From: Varroa destructor
Lineage: Eukaryota > Arthropoda > Arachnida > Mesostigmata > Varroidae
Direction of reading: 5' to 3'
Assembly: GCF_002443255.2 (NCBI RefSeq)
Contig: NW_019211454.1
Span: forward strand, 8,640,248-8,704,247
DNA length: 64,000 nucleotides
The notes beneath the pieces were generated by a model. The model did no database searches. It was not told where the DNA came from and worked only from the letters and a program-made list of their open reading frames with translations. The stretch's first letter is position 1; each line of letters begins with the position of its first letter. This document shows, piece after piece, positions 48,685 to 60,568 of this stretch. The position numbers and the translations under genes are program-made.

Positions 48685-48972
48685 TTAATAACCGTGATAC
48701 ACCCGCTTCCTTTTCTTCATCCTAGTTCGTTCGAAAATTATCGTTGGTATCTCAGAATCTGGCGAGGCGCTTAAGCCTACCGTCTGCTTCACCCCGAATG
48801 GAGTGCAGCTGCCGAATAGTAATAGGGTCAACATTTCAGGCCTAAGGTCTTTCTTATGTGCGTACCTTTGTATCAAATGCATCACCCTGTGGTAGTTCTC
48901 AGTCATCACTATGGGAGTACAGATCAAAAATACGAACATGGCGCTTATTACAAGGCAATGAAGCTTCATCAT
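48685..48972 (-). CDS. Candidate small secreted protein or peptide precursor
   Basis: Ninety-five codons on the - strand start with two Met and a convincing signal-peptide profile: short polar n-region, then LVISAMFVFLICTPIVM. The mature part is short, with HKKDLRPEM, a lone Cys and a basic run near the end (RTRMKKRKR) followed by VYHGY, which resembles a prohormone cleavage site. No known neuropeptide motif is recognised. No stop was found in the bases I read just upstream of the Met pair, so an upstream start or exon is possible. No poly(A) signal was found close by. Confidence 0.33.
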   Translation of the reverse strand: MMKLHCLVISAMFVFLICTPIVMTENYHRVMHLIQRYAHKKDLRPEMLTLLLFGSCTPFGVKQTVGLSASPDSEIPTIIFERTRMKKRKRVYHGY

Positions 48973-49255
48973 GTGATATATGTCGCCTTTGTCTTCGTAA
49001 CAGATTACAAATGGCAGCGAGGTTTTCCGTCACCTTCTGATCGCATCGAAATCTGAATTATGACTTTTCTTGAGCAACCTGAGCAGAAAACACGAGAACA
49101 AACGGAACTGCCACTGATTCTTTTATAGAAAGGTATCGTGCCAATATCTCGTAATATCCAATATGACCTGGCATCTACCTACTGGCTACCAGAGATAAAC
49201 CCGTATGTGTCTACCGCGCATTATGCAAAAAAGATAGTAAGCAACAAAAACTGTT

Positions 49256-49272
49256 TTATTATTATTATTTAT
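49256..49272. repeat. (ATT)n tract
   Basis: Short run of ATT units. Confidence 0.8.
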
Positions 49273-49644
49273 TTTCAAACATTTTAATTATTATTTTTTC
49301 AAATGTAACTACGCATTTAGCCCCGAAACCCAGCCACTACCATAATTCTATTGCTTCCCAATACCCAGGTATTTATGGAACTTTTCAACCCTGGTTTCAA
49401 AAGATGCATCGTTTTTAGCACTCTTTTATCGACTATGGTGTTGGTCTGTAAAAGGTAAAAACTTATATCGATTCTGGCATCGGTAGAGAATTTTTATAAG
49501 AATACACAACGTAAAACCTTCGTTTTTAAGATAATGGGATAATAATAGAAATGAAATATTAACAAAGCTTTAGAAATTGTATTTTGGTAACTACGCGTTT
49601 ACTCAACTAACGCTTCTGTCCCGATGCTATTAGCAAATTCAACA

Positions 49645-50124
49645 ATCTATTAAAAAACAGTTAGCCAGATTGAGGTGTTCAAGTTCGTACTTGCGAAAAA
49701 TTCACAGAGAACCTATCCTAAAAACAAAGTTTGCATAAAATCCTAATGATTAACCCTTAAACCAAGCATTATGACTACAAAAATTACAAATTAACTCATG
49801 ATTATAGACAGATGTGCCTAGTTTTTTATATATAAAAATAAACAATTTTCTTTATGGGAATTTATTCAGCAAATGATAAAATAGCTTTTACACGATTGAC
49901 AAAAGTACCCTGAGAAGTAGACCTGATAAGAACAATTGCAAGTACCGACTACATGAATTTCATAATCAAGAACTGCTAGTTTACCTATATTTTCTGTTGA
50001 CTCATTAAGGAATGCGTAAAAATATAATTTAACCTAGATAGCTATAAATTGCGAAAATTCTCTGTGAATTTTTCGCAAGCACGAACTTGAACACCTCAAT
50101 CTGGCTAACTGTTTTTTAATAGAT
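49645..50124. mobile_element. MITE-like element with 67-bp terminal inverted repeats
   Basis: The left arm 49645-49711 and right arm 50058-50124 are reverse complements with a single mismatch (GTACTTGCG against GTGCTTGCG). They enclose about 346 bases of AT-rich DNA with no open frame of note, the classic layout of a non-autonomous DNA transposon. The outermost bases read ATCTATTAAAAAACAG. If the TIR proper begins at TTAAAAAACAG, the flanking TA on both sides would be a target-site duplication of Tc1/mariner type; this is not certain because the match extends three bases further out. The near-identity of the arms suggests a fairly recent insertion. Confidence 0.85.
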
Positions 50125-51527
50125 GGTGGTTTGTTAAAAGCTAAGGATGCCCAATGTTTGCTAAACAGCGACTTCGGTAGAGAGTTGATAGGATATATAA
50201 AACCTTCAAGTATACAGCCAAAGATATAGCCTATTCTCTAAAGGTTACATCCTTAGCGGCAGGAAGATGAAAGCCTAAATGTAAAAGCCCATATATCTAG
50301 CCAACTTTATAATTCAATATATATCTGTCTCGTTATTATGCAACAACAAAATAAACTCAATCCATAAGCTATTACGTAAGTCACACTCACCGATAAAAAT
50401 CGAGCAGTGTTAATTTTTCGTTGCCTGCGTCGGATTTCGGATAGATATGGTGGTGAGTACCACGACAGTCCTCGTAATTCGTTTTCTAATTATTATATAT
50501 TTGAAATCAACCGCGGTTTAGTAGCTGATCACTGGCTAGCGTCAGCGCTGCTTCGATTACTAGCAATTATAAAACCATTAAACATTGGCCGAAAACTCAG
50601 GAAGCAATTTAATGGTTATATCCGTTTATGGGTTCTTAGTAATAAATAGACAATAAGAAATAAATAGCTGGATCAAGGAGTGATATTTTATGAGGTAATT
50701 ACTGTTGTTTGAATTGTAGATCGCGCGAAAACAAAATTGAATTTGCTTTTATACTTTGCACGGCTCCGCAATACATTATTAAGGATATCGTTACGTTTCG
50801 TCGGCTAACGATAAATCAATTTTGTGAGTGAACTTGAATTTGGGAAAATTTTTTAGTACGATGTTGCTCGTACACCAATAACATCAGTAGTTGGGCTTAC
50901 TGTATCAAAATAACATTCTCCTAAATAAAAGACTTTTTCTTCATGGCGACAAACGTGATTTCGAACTCGAGTGACAGACGAAATTGAATCTGATCAGATT
51001 GTCAGTAAAGTACAACTACCAGCATAAACAAATCGTAGCAACAAAGGCCGTCTTAGCGGCCGCGGGTTAGCAGGAATCTGCTAGCAGCTATTTAGAAACC
51101 AGCAACCAGTTCAACGCTTAGATCTTTGTGTGTTCTAATAAATATAGATATTTCTAGTATTTGCATGCTGCCTCACAAAAATTACTAAATTTGTTTTATC
51201 TGATTGATTGGTGTTATAACGAAGCGGAATAAACAATGCGATCTTGACTTTGTCTCGCAGTTTTATCGTTAGCTATCGTCGTTAAAGTTCTTCATATCTT
51301 ATACGAAGACGAAGCGCATCATTTCCCTTTTGCGAAAAGTAGCGGATACTTTAGTATCTATTCTAAACTTAATAAGCTTTTATGAGTTTGATATTGTTTT
51401 CTGTAAAACAAGCTTTTACAAAGACTTGAATACACTTCAAATTTTTACGTAGTCACCTTTATTGGTGATAGTAAAAATCCGCATATGCACAGGTCAACCA
51501 CCCAATATAAGAACCAATTTAATATAT
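50125..51527. other. No supported gene
   Basis: AT-rich DNA. The + strand frame 50407-50649 (80 codons) has no splice or promoter support and unremarkable composition. Confidence 0.45.
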
Positions 51528-51725
51528 TTATTTAAAATCTTTCCTAGATCTTTTAAAGGTAGTACAAGGAGCAACAAGCGGCATGATATCTATCACGGCT
51601 TCTCCCACACATAAGGCTCCTACACGTATTGGCGGACTCGTGAAAATCCGTTTTCGTGCGGAGTCTACGGTGAAACCCATGCAGTGAAAGAAAGTGACGA
51701 CATGTTTGTATTGTTGTATGGGCAT
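51528..51725 (-). CDS. Candidate ORF with poly(A) signal, unrecognised
   Basis: A 65-codon - strand frame from an ATG ends at TAA, and the stop lies inside AAATAAATA, which provides a poly(A) signal. Sequence is coding-like (YKHVVTFFHCMGFTVDSARK, then IRVGALCVGEAVIDIMPL). It lies directly downstream of the decayed non-LTR element on the same strand, so it may be the tail of that element rather than a host exon. Not recognised. Confidence 0.22.
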   Translation of the reverse strand: MPIQQYKHVVTFFHCMGFTVDSARKRIFTSPPIRVGALCVGEAVIDIMPLVAPCTTFKRSRKDFK

Positions 51726-51899
51726 TACACTCGTTAGTTATAATCGCTTTCTAGGCAAAGAAATCCCCATTAATCTCCACAAATTCCGGCACCGACTCTT
51801 AAGCTTAGTCTTAGAGGCTTCCGTTGCTGGAAGCTCAAAGCGACCATGTAACCAGCTGGGAAGTACGCAAAGCAATTTCGGGTCAGTATGTGTAATCTC

Positions 51900-52790
51900 A
51901 ATGTTCCTTTGAGAAAAAAAGGCTTCGTCGCGATTTAATTATTTGAGGTCTTCTACTGTAAGTTCTTCCCGAATGACGCATGTCCCATACGTCGCGATCG
52001 AAGCTACTTTGAGATCGAACAAGCCGACAGCGCTTGCAAGGGGCAAATGATGAGGTAATTCGATTGTTCACGCGGCCAACACTGTTTTCTCGCATCTTTT
52101 GGGAACGTGTGCAGTGAAACGTCTGCCGTTCGCGCTCTGAATTAGGAGATCGGTCAAAATAGGCGAGAGGTGATCTGGCAAAGTACTAGGTGTCAGTGGC
52201 CGCTGGTCTGTTTCCCCTTCTAGGTTCCATCGCCTTCGCCTTGATTAAGTTTACGATCTAAATAAACCCCTGTATAAAGGCAGACTAGAACTTACTGGAA
52301 GCTGTTTGATCGTATATATCACTACGTTGTCTGCACACAAGATGACTTCGATTGACACTTTCGACCTTTTCATTTGACCCAGAGGCCCTTCAACAAGATG
52401 AAGAATAGGAGTGTGTGTAGGTTGCCGTCTTGGGCCAAGCTAGCTGCCTGTGTAATAGGCGGGGCGTAAGCCACCTTGTCGGTGGAATCGCAGCGAGAAG
52501 AGTGTGCATATTTAAAGAGACATCCACATAACTTCCTCTTTCGGCGCTTTGGGAGTTGAAGGTTGCCTTGGAGTCGACGAACATCATGGAGTGTATTGCG
52601 CGATACGGTTACTCTGGGAGCAGCTTACTAACAAACGCTCTTTTTCGCTATTGCCTTCCATAATAACGGTGCGATTAGGCTATCCCTTCATTCAGGAATC
52701 ACTAACAGGGTATCACCAGTCGGCTGGGAGCGCACCAGTATGTAAACATTCATTAAACGGTACCGTCTAGCATGGTGCAAGAATGACGAA
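51900..52790 (-). mobile_element. Decayed non-LTR retrotransposon (LINE) with reverse-transcriptase remnants
   Basis: Read on the - strand, typical LINE motifs occur in the right order and at plausible spacing: GALPADW (52716-52736, the G-x-P-x-W block before the palm), FVDSKATFNS (about 52552-52582, motif A, normally FVDFKAAFDS), ILCADNVVIY (about 52314-52343, motif C, YADD changed to CADN), then ATYGTCVIREELTVEDL (about 51950-52000), like the YGCETWPLR segment after the palm. The motifs are in more than one frame with stops between them, so the element is dead. In life such a protein copies its own RNA into DNA at the target site. The first and third motifs share a frame; the second is shifted. 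No endonuclease domain or 3' tail was located. Confidence 0.7.
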
Positions 52791-52799
52791 ACGAAAATG

Positions 52800-55320
52800 T
52801 CTATATCCAGATCGGTGGCTTCCTGTTGTGTAGGCTTCTAAGACTATGCGTTAGTTCCTATACTTTTAAAGCAACATCTTCGAGGGGTAATTTGTGACAG
52901 GCCACCGAGCTGCCGTTGTGGATTAGCCATTTGTGTTGAAAAAAACTTTAGAAAGAGGTAAAACCGGTGACGATTACTCTGACGAAAACAACTAGGACCT
53001 AGATATATAAGGCACGTGTAGTCTGTATAAAGCGAAATTCCACGTACTTTTTTTAAAATCTAAATAGAAACATCAGCTTCTTAGGAATACGTTGACAGTA
53101 GAACACTTTGTACTTAGACTAACATGAAACCCCTACTTCCTTTTTTGTGTCCTCTACCATTTAAAAACCCGTTAAGCTATGCCGACGGAATAAATTAACT
53201 TACCTATGTAAATAGAGTAAAAGCTACTAAATCTTTACCATTGAAAGAATCATTGTATGAGAATGCACTTGAAACGCATAGTTTCAAACAATTAAATTTG
53301 TCAATAGCACAAAATGAACGTTGGGTACCTATCGTTTTGTGCTGTCCTTGCAGTTTCTTAACAGCGGGATTGAGCACCTAGTTATATCTACTGGTAGATG
53401 TAATTACAGACATCGCGCTCTGTTTACGGTAAATTAGAAAACCAAAACTAAGCGCTAACGGTTGCGAAGGACCCGAAGATTTCGACTGTGTCTGCAAAAT
53501 ACGTTTGACGCTTGATAGATACAGAAAAAAAAAAGCAAGTTTGGAGCACGTTTTTTGACGGCTGTTAGTTGCCCTTGGTGCGACCTCTCAGATACAAATT
53601 TCTAGACAAATTCACTATATCTTCGAGCATACGTATTTACATATCTTGTGCCCTGATCGAGGGAGATTCGGTTTAAACAAAAGTCGGAAGAATACAGCTT
53701 AACATTAACAACTCCCATTAAAGTCTTTGTTATTTCGATAAAAAAGGAAAGCTCGAGTATTTAACAACTGCTGATTTTTCTCAATTCGAATTCTCAAATT
53801 AATTTTCATTAATAGATAAATAGTGAATCACCACTGAGTAAATTAGCTTTTGCAACATTGATCATATTTTTAGTATTTGCAATATCATTGTCCGTTATCT
53901 CTGAGTTGGTATCTTTCCAAGGCCTATTTTCATGTTACTGACTTCAGGCCACAGCTTTTCATCGGCAACGCCGGTAACACTCGCAAATAGACACTTGAAA
54001 CATTTATTAGAGATTCGTCTGTGAGGATGTTGCAGTGACTGGATAAACTGTCGGCTTCAACCTCTACCACATTATGTCTTCCCGGCATTTGCTGAGAGAG
54101 TTTCTTTGCCTTATCTCAGGGAGACGGTCGCAAGGTTTGATAGAAAGGTTCCCGGTAAGAGTAGCAGCTTTGCACCATTGGCCTAACACAGATGAAACCT
54201 ATTTCCCGTTATCGGTTTCGCTAATCAGAGTTGTTTAATAGATAGTAAACGATGTAAGAGTATCGGAAGCATTTATCGGAAATACGTAAAGCGTAAAAAT
54301 CTGCCACCAATGGCTTGCGAAACAGATAACAGTGTTTAAAAATGAAAAGCCGGTCTGTTTGATTGAAACATCACAACAGTCCACTTTTAATCCGTTCTGA
54401 ATACACTGCACAAATATAAATTTCTTGATTTATTGACCTTGAGCTCGAATATTTGAAAGTATTTCTGATGCAATGCTTAACGGCAGTGCCGCGCGCAAAA
54501 CTCAAAACATTTATTTACATTACTTACGTCTCTCGAAATAACCACACCAAAGATTCTTGGGAAACGCTAAGTTACATCTCGAAAATCATGGCTCTTGCTG
54601 AAGGTTTGATGATAGCTTCGAATCTCCTGTTGCCCCTATTAATATTCGAACTCTCAAGCTACACGCTTTCCAATTTATAGTTTCGAAATCTCTACCTAGG
54701 AATCTGCTTACGACGCATCTATTATCCAAATGGACCCAACTCCAGGCACCGAGCGCTTGGCATTTTCAGGGCTAGCCAAAAACTGCCAGCTAAGAGATAT
54801 ACTGAAAAAACTTCATAGCGTAAAATGCGCAGACCCGTCCGTCTTCTATACATAAATGCATTACTCTTGCAGCCTTTGTTAAACTGTTTACTATATAGGA
54901 CGACCTTTCGGTAGGATATGCACTTATACACTGAAGTCATACAATAAAATCATAGACAAGCATAACTTGCAAATCAAACTCAAAAGCCTGCAACAGCCTA
55001 TATATAAAGACTAGTAAGCACTTGTGATTTTAACAGTGCCTTACTGCACAGTAAATTCGTATGTCTCTTTGTCACTAGCCTTTGTTTTAATACTAAATCC
55101 ACTCTATCGACACTTTAGGGTTCCTAATGTCAGCTTTAGACTAACACTATCGATGAAATTAATCAGATCTAATTTTTGTATGGGATGCTAGAGTCTCTCC
55201 TAAAGGCCTAACTACATTTCCGTATCTCTTTTTTTTATTTCTAACGCGCAATATAGTTACTTTCATAGTACTATAGATTGAGGAAGTGGACACTCAGTCA
55301 TCTCCCCGATATATGCTCCA
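52800..55320. other. No supported gene
   Basis: AT-rich. Open frames at 54453-54680 (+) and 54722-54940 (-) lack splice sites or coding composition. The part adjacent to the LINE remnant may be older pieces of the same element. Confidence 0.4.
55234..55239 (-). terminator. Poly(A) signal AATAAA for the - strand candidate gene
   Basis: AATAAA on the - strand, about 90 bases past the stop codon of the candidate exon at 55327-55819. Spacing is typical of a short 3' UTR. Confidence 0.4.
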
Positions 55321-55326
55321 TATTGG

Positions 55327-55819
55327 TTAACCACAATGTGAGAAGACGTTCCTTTTCCTTAAATAAAGTTCCGCATAAAATCCGTGCAGAAATTTCTCTT
55401 TTGTCTTAGCAACTACGCGACCGAGGCAGGATACGAAACCGTCCATACCGTTGCAAAAAGAAATTGTTACTTCTCGTGACGCGTACCGCTTTCTTATATG
55501 CGTGAACGCCCTGCACACCGGTTGCGTGTCACTTAGGGCTGCTGGGTATAAAAGGCAACCGTCATAAAAGGCCCTACCCACCTCATGGAGGTCACTTCGA
55601 AATGCCCCATCACCAGCGAATAGCTCTGTGAGGTAGTAGGCAAGCTCCCCACCACATTGTATAATCCAGACGTCAATATCAGGAATTACGTCCCTCACAG
55701 CCGTATCCGGCAGGAATCTGGGTGTTGTATCTCGATATTTCTGCCATATACCCATGATCTTGCTTTCCGCATCCTTTGCCCAGAAGAATGTCTTTCCTGA
55801 ACTTCCGGGTTTCAGGAAT
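55327..55819 (-). CDS. Candidate terminal exon, cysteine-containing protein, unrecognised
   Basis: The best - strand candidate. The frame opens after a stop near 55820 and runs 163 codons to TAA at 55327; the first in-frame ATG is at 55755 (142 residues). Composition is clearly richer in GC than the flanks, and an AATAAA follows 90 bases after the stop. Six cysteines are spread through the protein (for example WIIQCGGELAYY, FYDGCLLYP, VCRAF, ISFCNGMDGFVSCLG, and FSHCG at the very end), which with the aromatic content suggests a secreted or luminal domain. Acceptor-like AGs occur at CCCGGAAG and AAGTTCAG near the 5' end, so it is probably the last exon of a gene whose other exons lie between 55.8 and about 59 kb. 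I do not recognise the family. Confidence 0.5.
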
Positions 55820-58800
55820 TAGTCCAAGCCAGTCGTATTCATCATAATTATGCGAGAAGTCTGAACAACCCTAAGCGCGCACATTGGTCACGTTGTCTTT
55901 TACTGTTTCCTAGTCGTGTCGGCGAGCAGCTCGCGTGCGGTCAAAACTGGGGTCCTAAAGAGCGCTACAGTCTCCTCTATGGCCATGACTATCTTTGTTT
56001 TCTATTTTTCAGGCCCGTCTATATTTAGCAGTATTCTAACAATGTCTACTGATACTCTGAGCATCTTTTTTACAGCGCACTTTATCTAGTGAACTCCGCC
56101 CTTAGCGTGATCGAGTTGTATGCACAAATATACAAAAAAAATACAAAAGAACAGCGCACTTAAACATACCTTTATCACGCCATTATTTACACAAACGTTG
56201 AGAAGGACACCTTGAGACTAGCTTCGCAGTCCTTACTAATTTTTGAATGAGAATAAATTTCGAATTACGGATGGCAGTTGCACTGAATACGCATGTCTAT
56301 GACAGATGTAGCACATAAAAACGATTTCACTCGAAAATATATGTCTTCATTTAGATATAGCCTACTCACGACCAGCATCGGTTCTGTTTCAATTGTGACG
56401 TAATATACCTTATACATGACGCAATGGGCTATAGAAGAGAAAAGAACGTGGAAAGTAACTATGTAAAAAAAAAAATAACAATCATATTTTTATAGTGCTC
56501 GCTTACTTTAGAAAATTCGCTTACATAAAATTCTACTGCATTGTATTTAGAACTTACTTTCATAGTTTTTATGTTATAGTTCGCTCAAATCTAATTTGCT
56601 GCATGCGTGTTCAGTGACTCAGCTTCTCTTTTCCTGCACCGCCAGCGTCGAAAACAGTTACAGGACTAATTCAGGAAATCGACAGTTTAACACTGAAAAA
56701 TATAACAACCTAGGATCTTATAGTTTAACTAAGGTGTGTTCATTGTATCAGGACATATTCATTAGGACGTATTCACAGCATCGGATCCAATGGACATATG
56801 CTGCACGTTGTGATTCAGCGCTAGCGACTTCAGACATAAAACTAAGGGCCGTGTAAACAGGCACAATTCAAACCTGCTCGTATATATACGTAGTTACGTA
56901 ATGCAGGCTAGCGATCTGAGTCAGCTCCTCACCAACAATGTGGTAGAACCAATCGTAAAACTCGAAATTTTCAGTGAATAGAGTGGCCACACAAACAGAC
57001 ACGCTGTGCTGTTGTGTCTCGCTATGATTTCATCATACAATTCGTTGCAGTCGTATGTAAAATCCATTACTCATTTGTGAGACGTTCATATGTACGCTAG
57101 ATAGCACAAAAAACCATGTACCCGAAGGACTATTGCAATGAAAACAATGATAAAGCTTCTGATTTGTGCAGGAGCAAGCAGCTAGGAATGGGAAAAAACA
57201 TCGTGAATAAAACTCCATAGTTTTCCAAGAAAGAATACTTTGTACCTCCTTATTGACCGGATATTCCAGACTTAGAAACATTCGATTAAATGATGGCCAC
57301 ATGCATTGATTCAAGCGGAGCAGGGCAATCGGTATCATCATTATTTACGTTATGACTTGCGGTTTTTGTGTTATTAAATCCTTTTAAATTTCGTTATAAA
57401 GTAATAATTAATAAAGATAATTAATGGCTAATTCAGTGCCTTGGTAATATATAGTTTATAGTTGGCGCTGTGGCTCGGACGGTTAACCCAAGTTCAGGTG
57501 GCTGAAAAGGTCAGTAGTCGCTGATTGAGGTTTTGCCAATGACATATATTACATGGGCGATTAAATAAAGCAACAATTTATTTTATGGTAAGTAAAATGT
57601 ATGCTTATATTATCAATACTTTTATACTTGCAAGCTGCTACGGATAGGCTAGTTCTTTTAAATAAGGGTCACGGCTGTTATTTTAGGATTAAGAAAAATA
57701 AGATATTTGGCATGAGCATCTTGATCTTTATATCCGTGCTTAATTCCTTTGTAGCTTTAGCATCCCCGTTAGGTCTCCATACTTGAAGCGGGCAACAGAA
57801 ATGTACCCGTTGCGGTAGGCAATATAAGACACATTTGTCGGGTATCTGAGTAGTTTAATCCCTAAGTAGATAAACCCGTTTTTTTTTTAAATATAGCAAA
57901 CATAATATTAATTTTTTTAAATTAAATAGCTATTTTTCTCGTTCCTAAGTATGTTGTCAAAGCTATAATAGGCAGTCTCTTACACCAAAAGCAACGATCC
58001 TCTTTTTGACGATAGGATCGTTCGTCATGAAACATACATTTGTATAGTTTCGCACGTATTTCTACCTGCACAGAAAATACAGGATGTGTATAATTCGTTC
58101 GATAGCGTGTTTTAAATCCTGAGATATAGGAATACAACAATTCCATCAATCTCTACCATTATTCTAATGAATGATAGCACATCTTTTAGCTCAACCTATC
58201 AGCACAAAACACGTTATATAATCATCCCTCAAAAGAAACATAAATTAAAACAGTAACCAGTTTATGTATTAGTGTCCACTTCTACATAATTAATGCAAGT
58301 ACTGCAAAGTATGAATCAGACAAAATGCTCTGTTGTTTGGGCAAGGCCGGATTCGTGCAGACGGTGAACAATTGCTGATCAAACTTCGTATGGGGTTTTT
58401 ATAGATTAGTCTAACCTTAGGCCTATATTGAGTGGGCTGCAGCCACTACTACTTTACTTTTAAAGACATTTTACTTTTCCTATGTAGAAGCAGGCAAAAG
58501 ACTAATCATAGTTACAATAGAGGTAGCATCGAATAACTCGTTAGTTAAATTGTTAGTCTTTCAGTTTCGGAAGGTTTTTTAAACTTGCAAATTGAGAATT
58601 AAGTTGCTGCCATCGGTTCGACCAACCACATTAAGATTACACTCTATTGGAAAACGCAAACTTTTCAATCTCGATGGAAAAGGATTCAGCCGATAGGCTC
58701 CATTTTTCCAGCATGCGATTCTAGCGACCCATGAGTAAGCGCAGCCCGACCACTTTTAAAGTCGTTTCAGGTAGGTCAAACGCGCTACCCAAGATAGATA

Positions 58801-59130
58801 TATTAGTACGATGTAGACTGCTATCTCTCAGATTATAAAGCGCTAATTCAAATCTACAACATCTTTACTTAGCGTCTTAGAACAAAACAGACACGCATTT
58901 GGCCCTTCATAAAAATAAAGATCAGTTTCAAATAAAATTGAAAACAGCGCAACAATTATAACATGTCTAATTGTAGGATGATTCTTCTATTCTGGACAAA
59001 ACTGTCGATGATTATCGTATTAAAGAGAATCTTTAAACCGCAACATCTGAAGATTTAGCTCCCCATTTATAGTTATCTATTATCTAGCTAGCTTTATTTT
59101 GGGCTTCTCCGAACAATGTATCTTTTTTTG
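55820..59130. other. No supported gene; SINE-like fragments
   Basis: AT-rich. It may hold introns or 5' exons of the - strand candidate at 55327-55819. The - strand frame 57033-57341 (102 codons, Cys/Phe-rich) has no splice support. tRNA-like fragments occur at 57462-57540 and possibly 58806-58860. Confidence 0.35.
57462..57540 (+). mobile_element. tRNA-derived SINE-like fragment
   Basis: GGCGCTGTGGCTCGGACGGT resembles the A-box of class II (Ser/Leu-type) tRNAs, and GATTGAGGTTTTGCC about 55 bases later is a damaged B-box. It looks like a different head from the copies at 34.7 and 42.5 kb, and no cloverleaf is intact. Confidence 0.4.
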
Positions 59131-59159
59131 GAATGAAATTAATTTTTGTCGTAAATGAC

Positions 59160-59401
59160 TATCGGGGACGCAATTTCGAAGTAACCCGCTCGTCCTCGGC
59201 TTTCGAAGTATCGCCGCGTCGCGAGCTGCTGTGTTTTGATTACGACGCACGTGTTGCATTCCCCGTGAGCAACTCGAGCGGGAATCGATCTATTCGCGTT
59301 AGAAATGGATGCAGTTCACTAGGATGTTATGTACCGCTACTTCGCTACATCGTAGCCGTGAAATTTTTTAATACGCTATTCTTGTAGCCTCCTTACTAAA
59401 G
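59160..59401 (+). promoter_or_regulatory. CpG-rich island, probable promoter and non-coding leader exon of the helicase gene
   Basis: A GC- and CpG-rich block stands out from AT-rich flanks about 0.9 kb before the helicase start codon. It ends in a near-consensus donor AAAG|GTAAGA (intron from 59402). A matching acceptor, TGTGCTGCGTTGCAG, ends at 60243, 55 bases before the helicase ATG. This fits a housekeeping gene with a spliced 5' UTR. The 84-codon open frame across the island (59133-59387) is then an upstream frame or chance. Transcription start not determined. Confidence 0.4.
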
Positions 59402-60298
59402 GTAAGATAGCTTTCCAAATTTGGCTTTCGAAATTTTAAGATAAATTATCCATGTCAATAAATAAATCTCGTAAATCAGCACTGAGTTGTTCAGCGAAAT
59501 CTAGAGAGGATTATACATAAATGGTGAAAATATGTGACTGTCATATCTATGAACCAATACCCAACTTAGGGTCATTCTGGAACCGTGACCCGAGGCAAAC
59601 GTTAATCGGCAGGGTGCTATATATCAACGGTGACAATGAAAAGCATTTTGTATAAGAACAGTATTTGCTCTGCGTAAACTTATGTGAGATATAGTTTGAT
59701 ATTTCGTATACAAAGCGTGCTTTCACAAATGTGACTTAATAGAACTTATATATTTGTACTTAGTAATTTAGCTTTATACATGCGGCATTGTGTCAGAAAT
59801 TTGTCACTTTACAAAAAGTGACATAAATTACTGTTGCCAATGCTTATTCTGTACACAGCAACTAACTTGAAACTGTAGATGATGTTAGCAAAGCCTGTTA
59901 AGATAGTCATATCTATCTACTAAAATATTTAGTAAATTCCGTAGACAAATATTCATATTTCTAAAGGCAGCACAACATGTTCAACGATATATGTATTATT
60001 AAAAATTTGTATAGCAGAAATACAAAGACTCTGTATTCTTACACAATTAAGAAATAATTGCGCAGTCATAGACTTTATAATTACACTAAGCCTGTACCAC
60101 ATCATTGATGTCTGTGCATGCCATAGCCTAAAATTAATTGTAGAATTATGTAGCAATTTTTGTTTGAAGTTCTGCTCCTTCACGCATACCAAATATGGTT
60201 GCATTTAATGAATATTTTAAAATATCATTGTGCTGCGTTGCAGATCCCGCGTGGTACTCTAAGTTAGCTGCTGCTCGTTACCTGATAATTCCAACAAG

Positions 60299-60568
60299 AT
60301 GGCTATTCACGAACAGACCCTGAAACGAAAATTGAAGCAGAGAGAAAAGGCCCAGAAAAAATTTAAAGAGGAGCGACTTCAAAAAAAACAAAAAACCGCA
60401 AGAGAGGAACAGGAGAGCCAGGCTGAAGAAAGTCAACATGTTGATCAAAGCTCGAAAGTAAGACAAACGGAAAATGATGAATCCATTCCCGAATTTAAGG
60501 AAAGTGAGCTCCCAGGTACATCGGCTGGAATTCTGTCATCCGAGGACTTTAGCTCTCTTAAAGGAAAG
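60299..60568 (+). CDS. DDX18: Helicase exon 1: charged N-terminal extension
   Basis: Starts [19 protein letters not shown] and is dominated by Lys, Glu and Gln (likely coiled coil or disordered). Donor AAAG|GTAAGC at 60569; phase 0. Confidence 0.93.

Noticed and set aside
52549..52770. + strand frame over the LINE remnant
   Set aside because: It is antisense to reverse-transcriptase motifs that are in correct order on the - strand.
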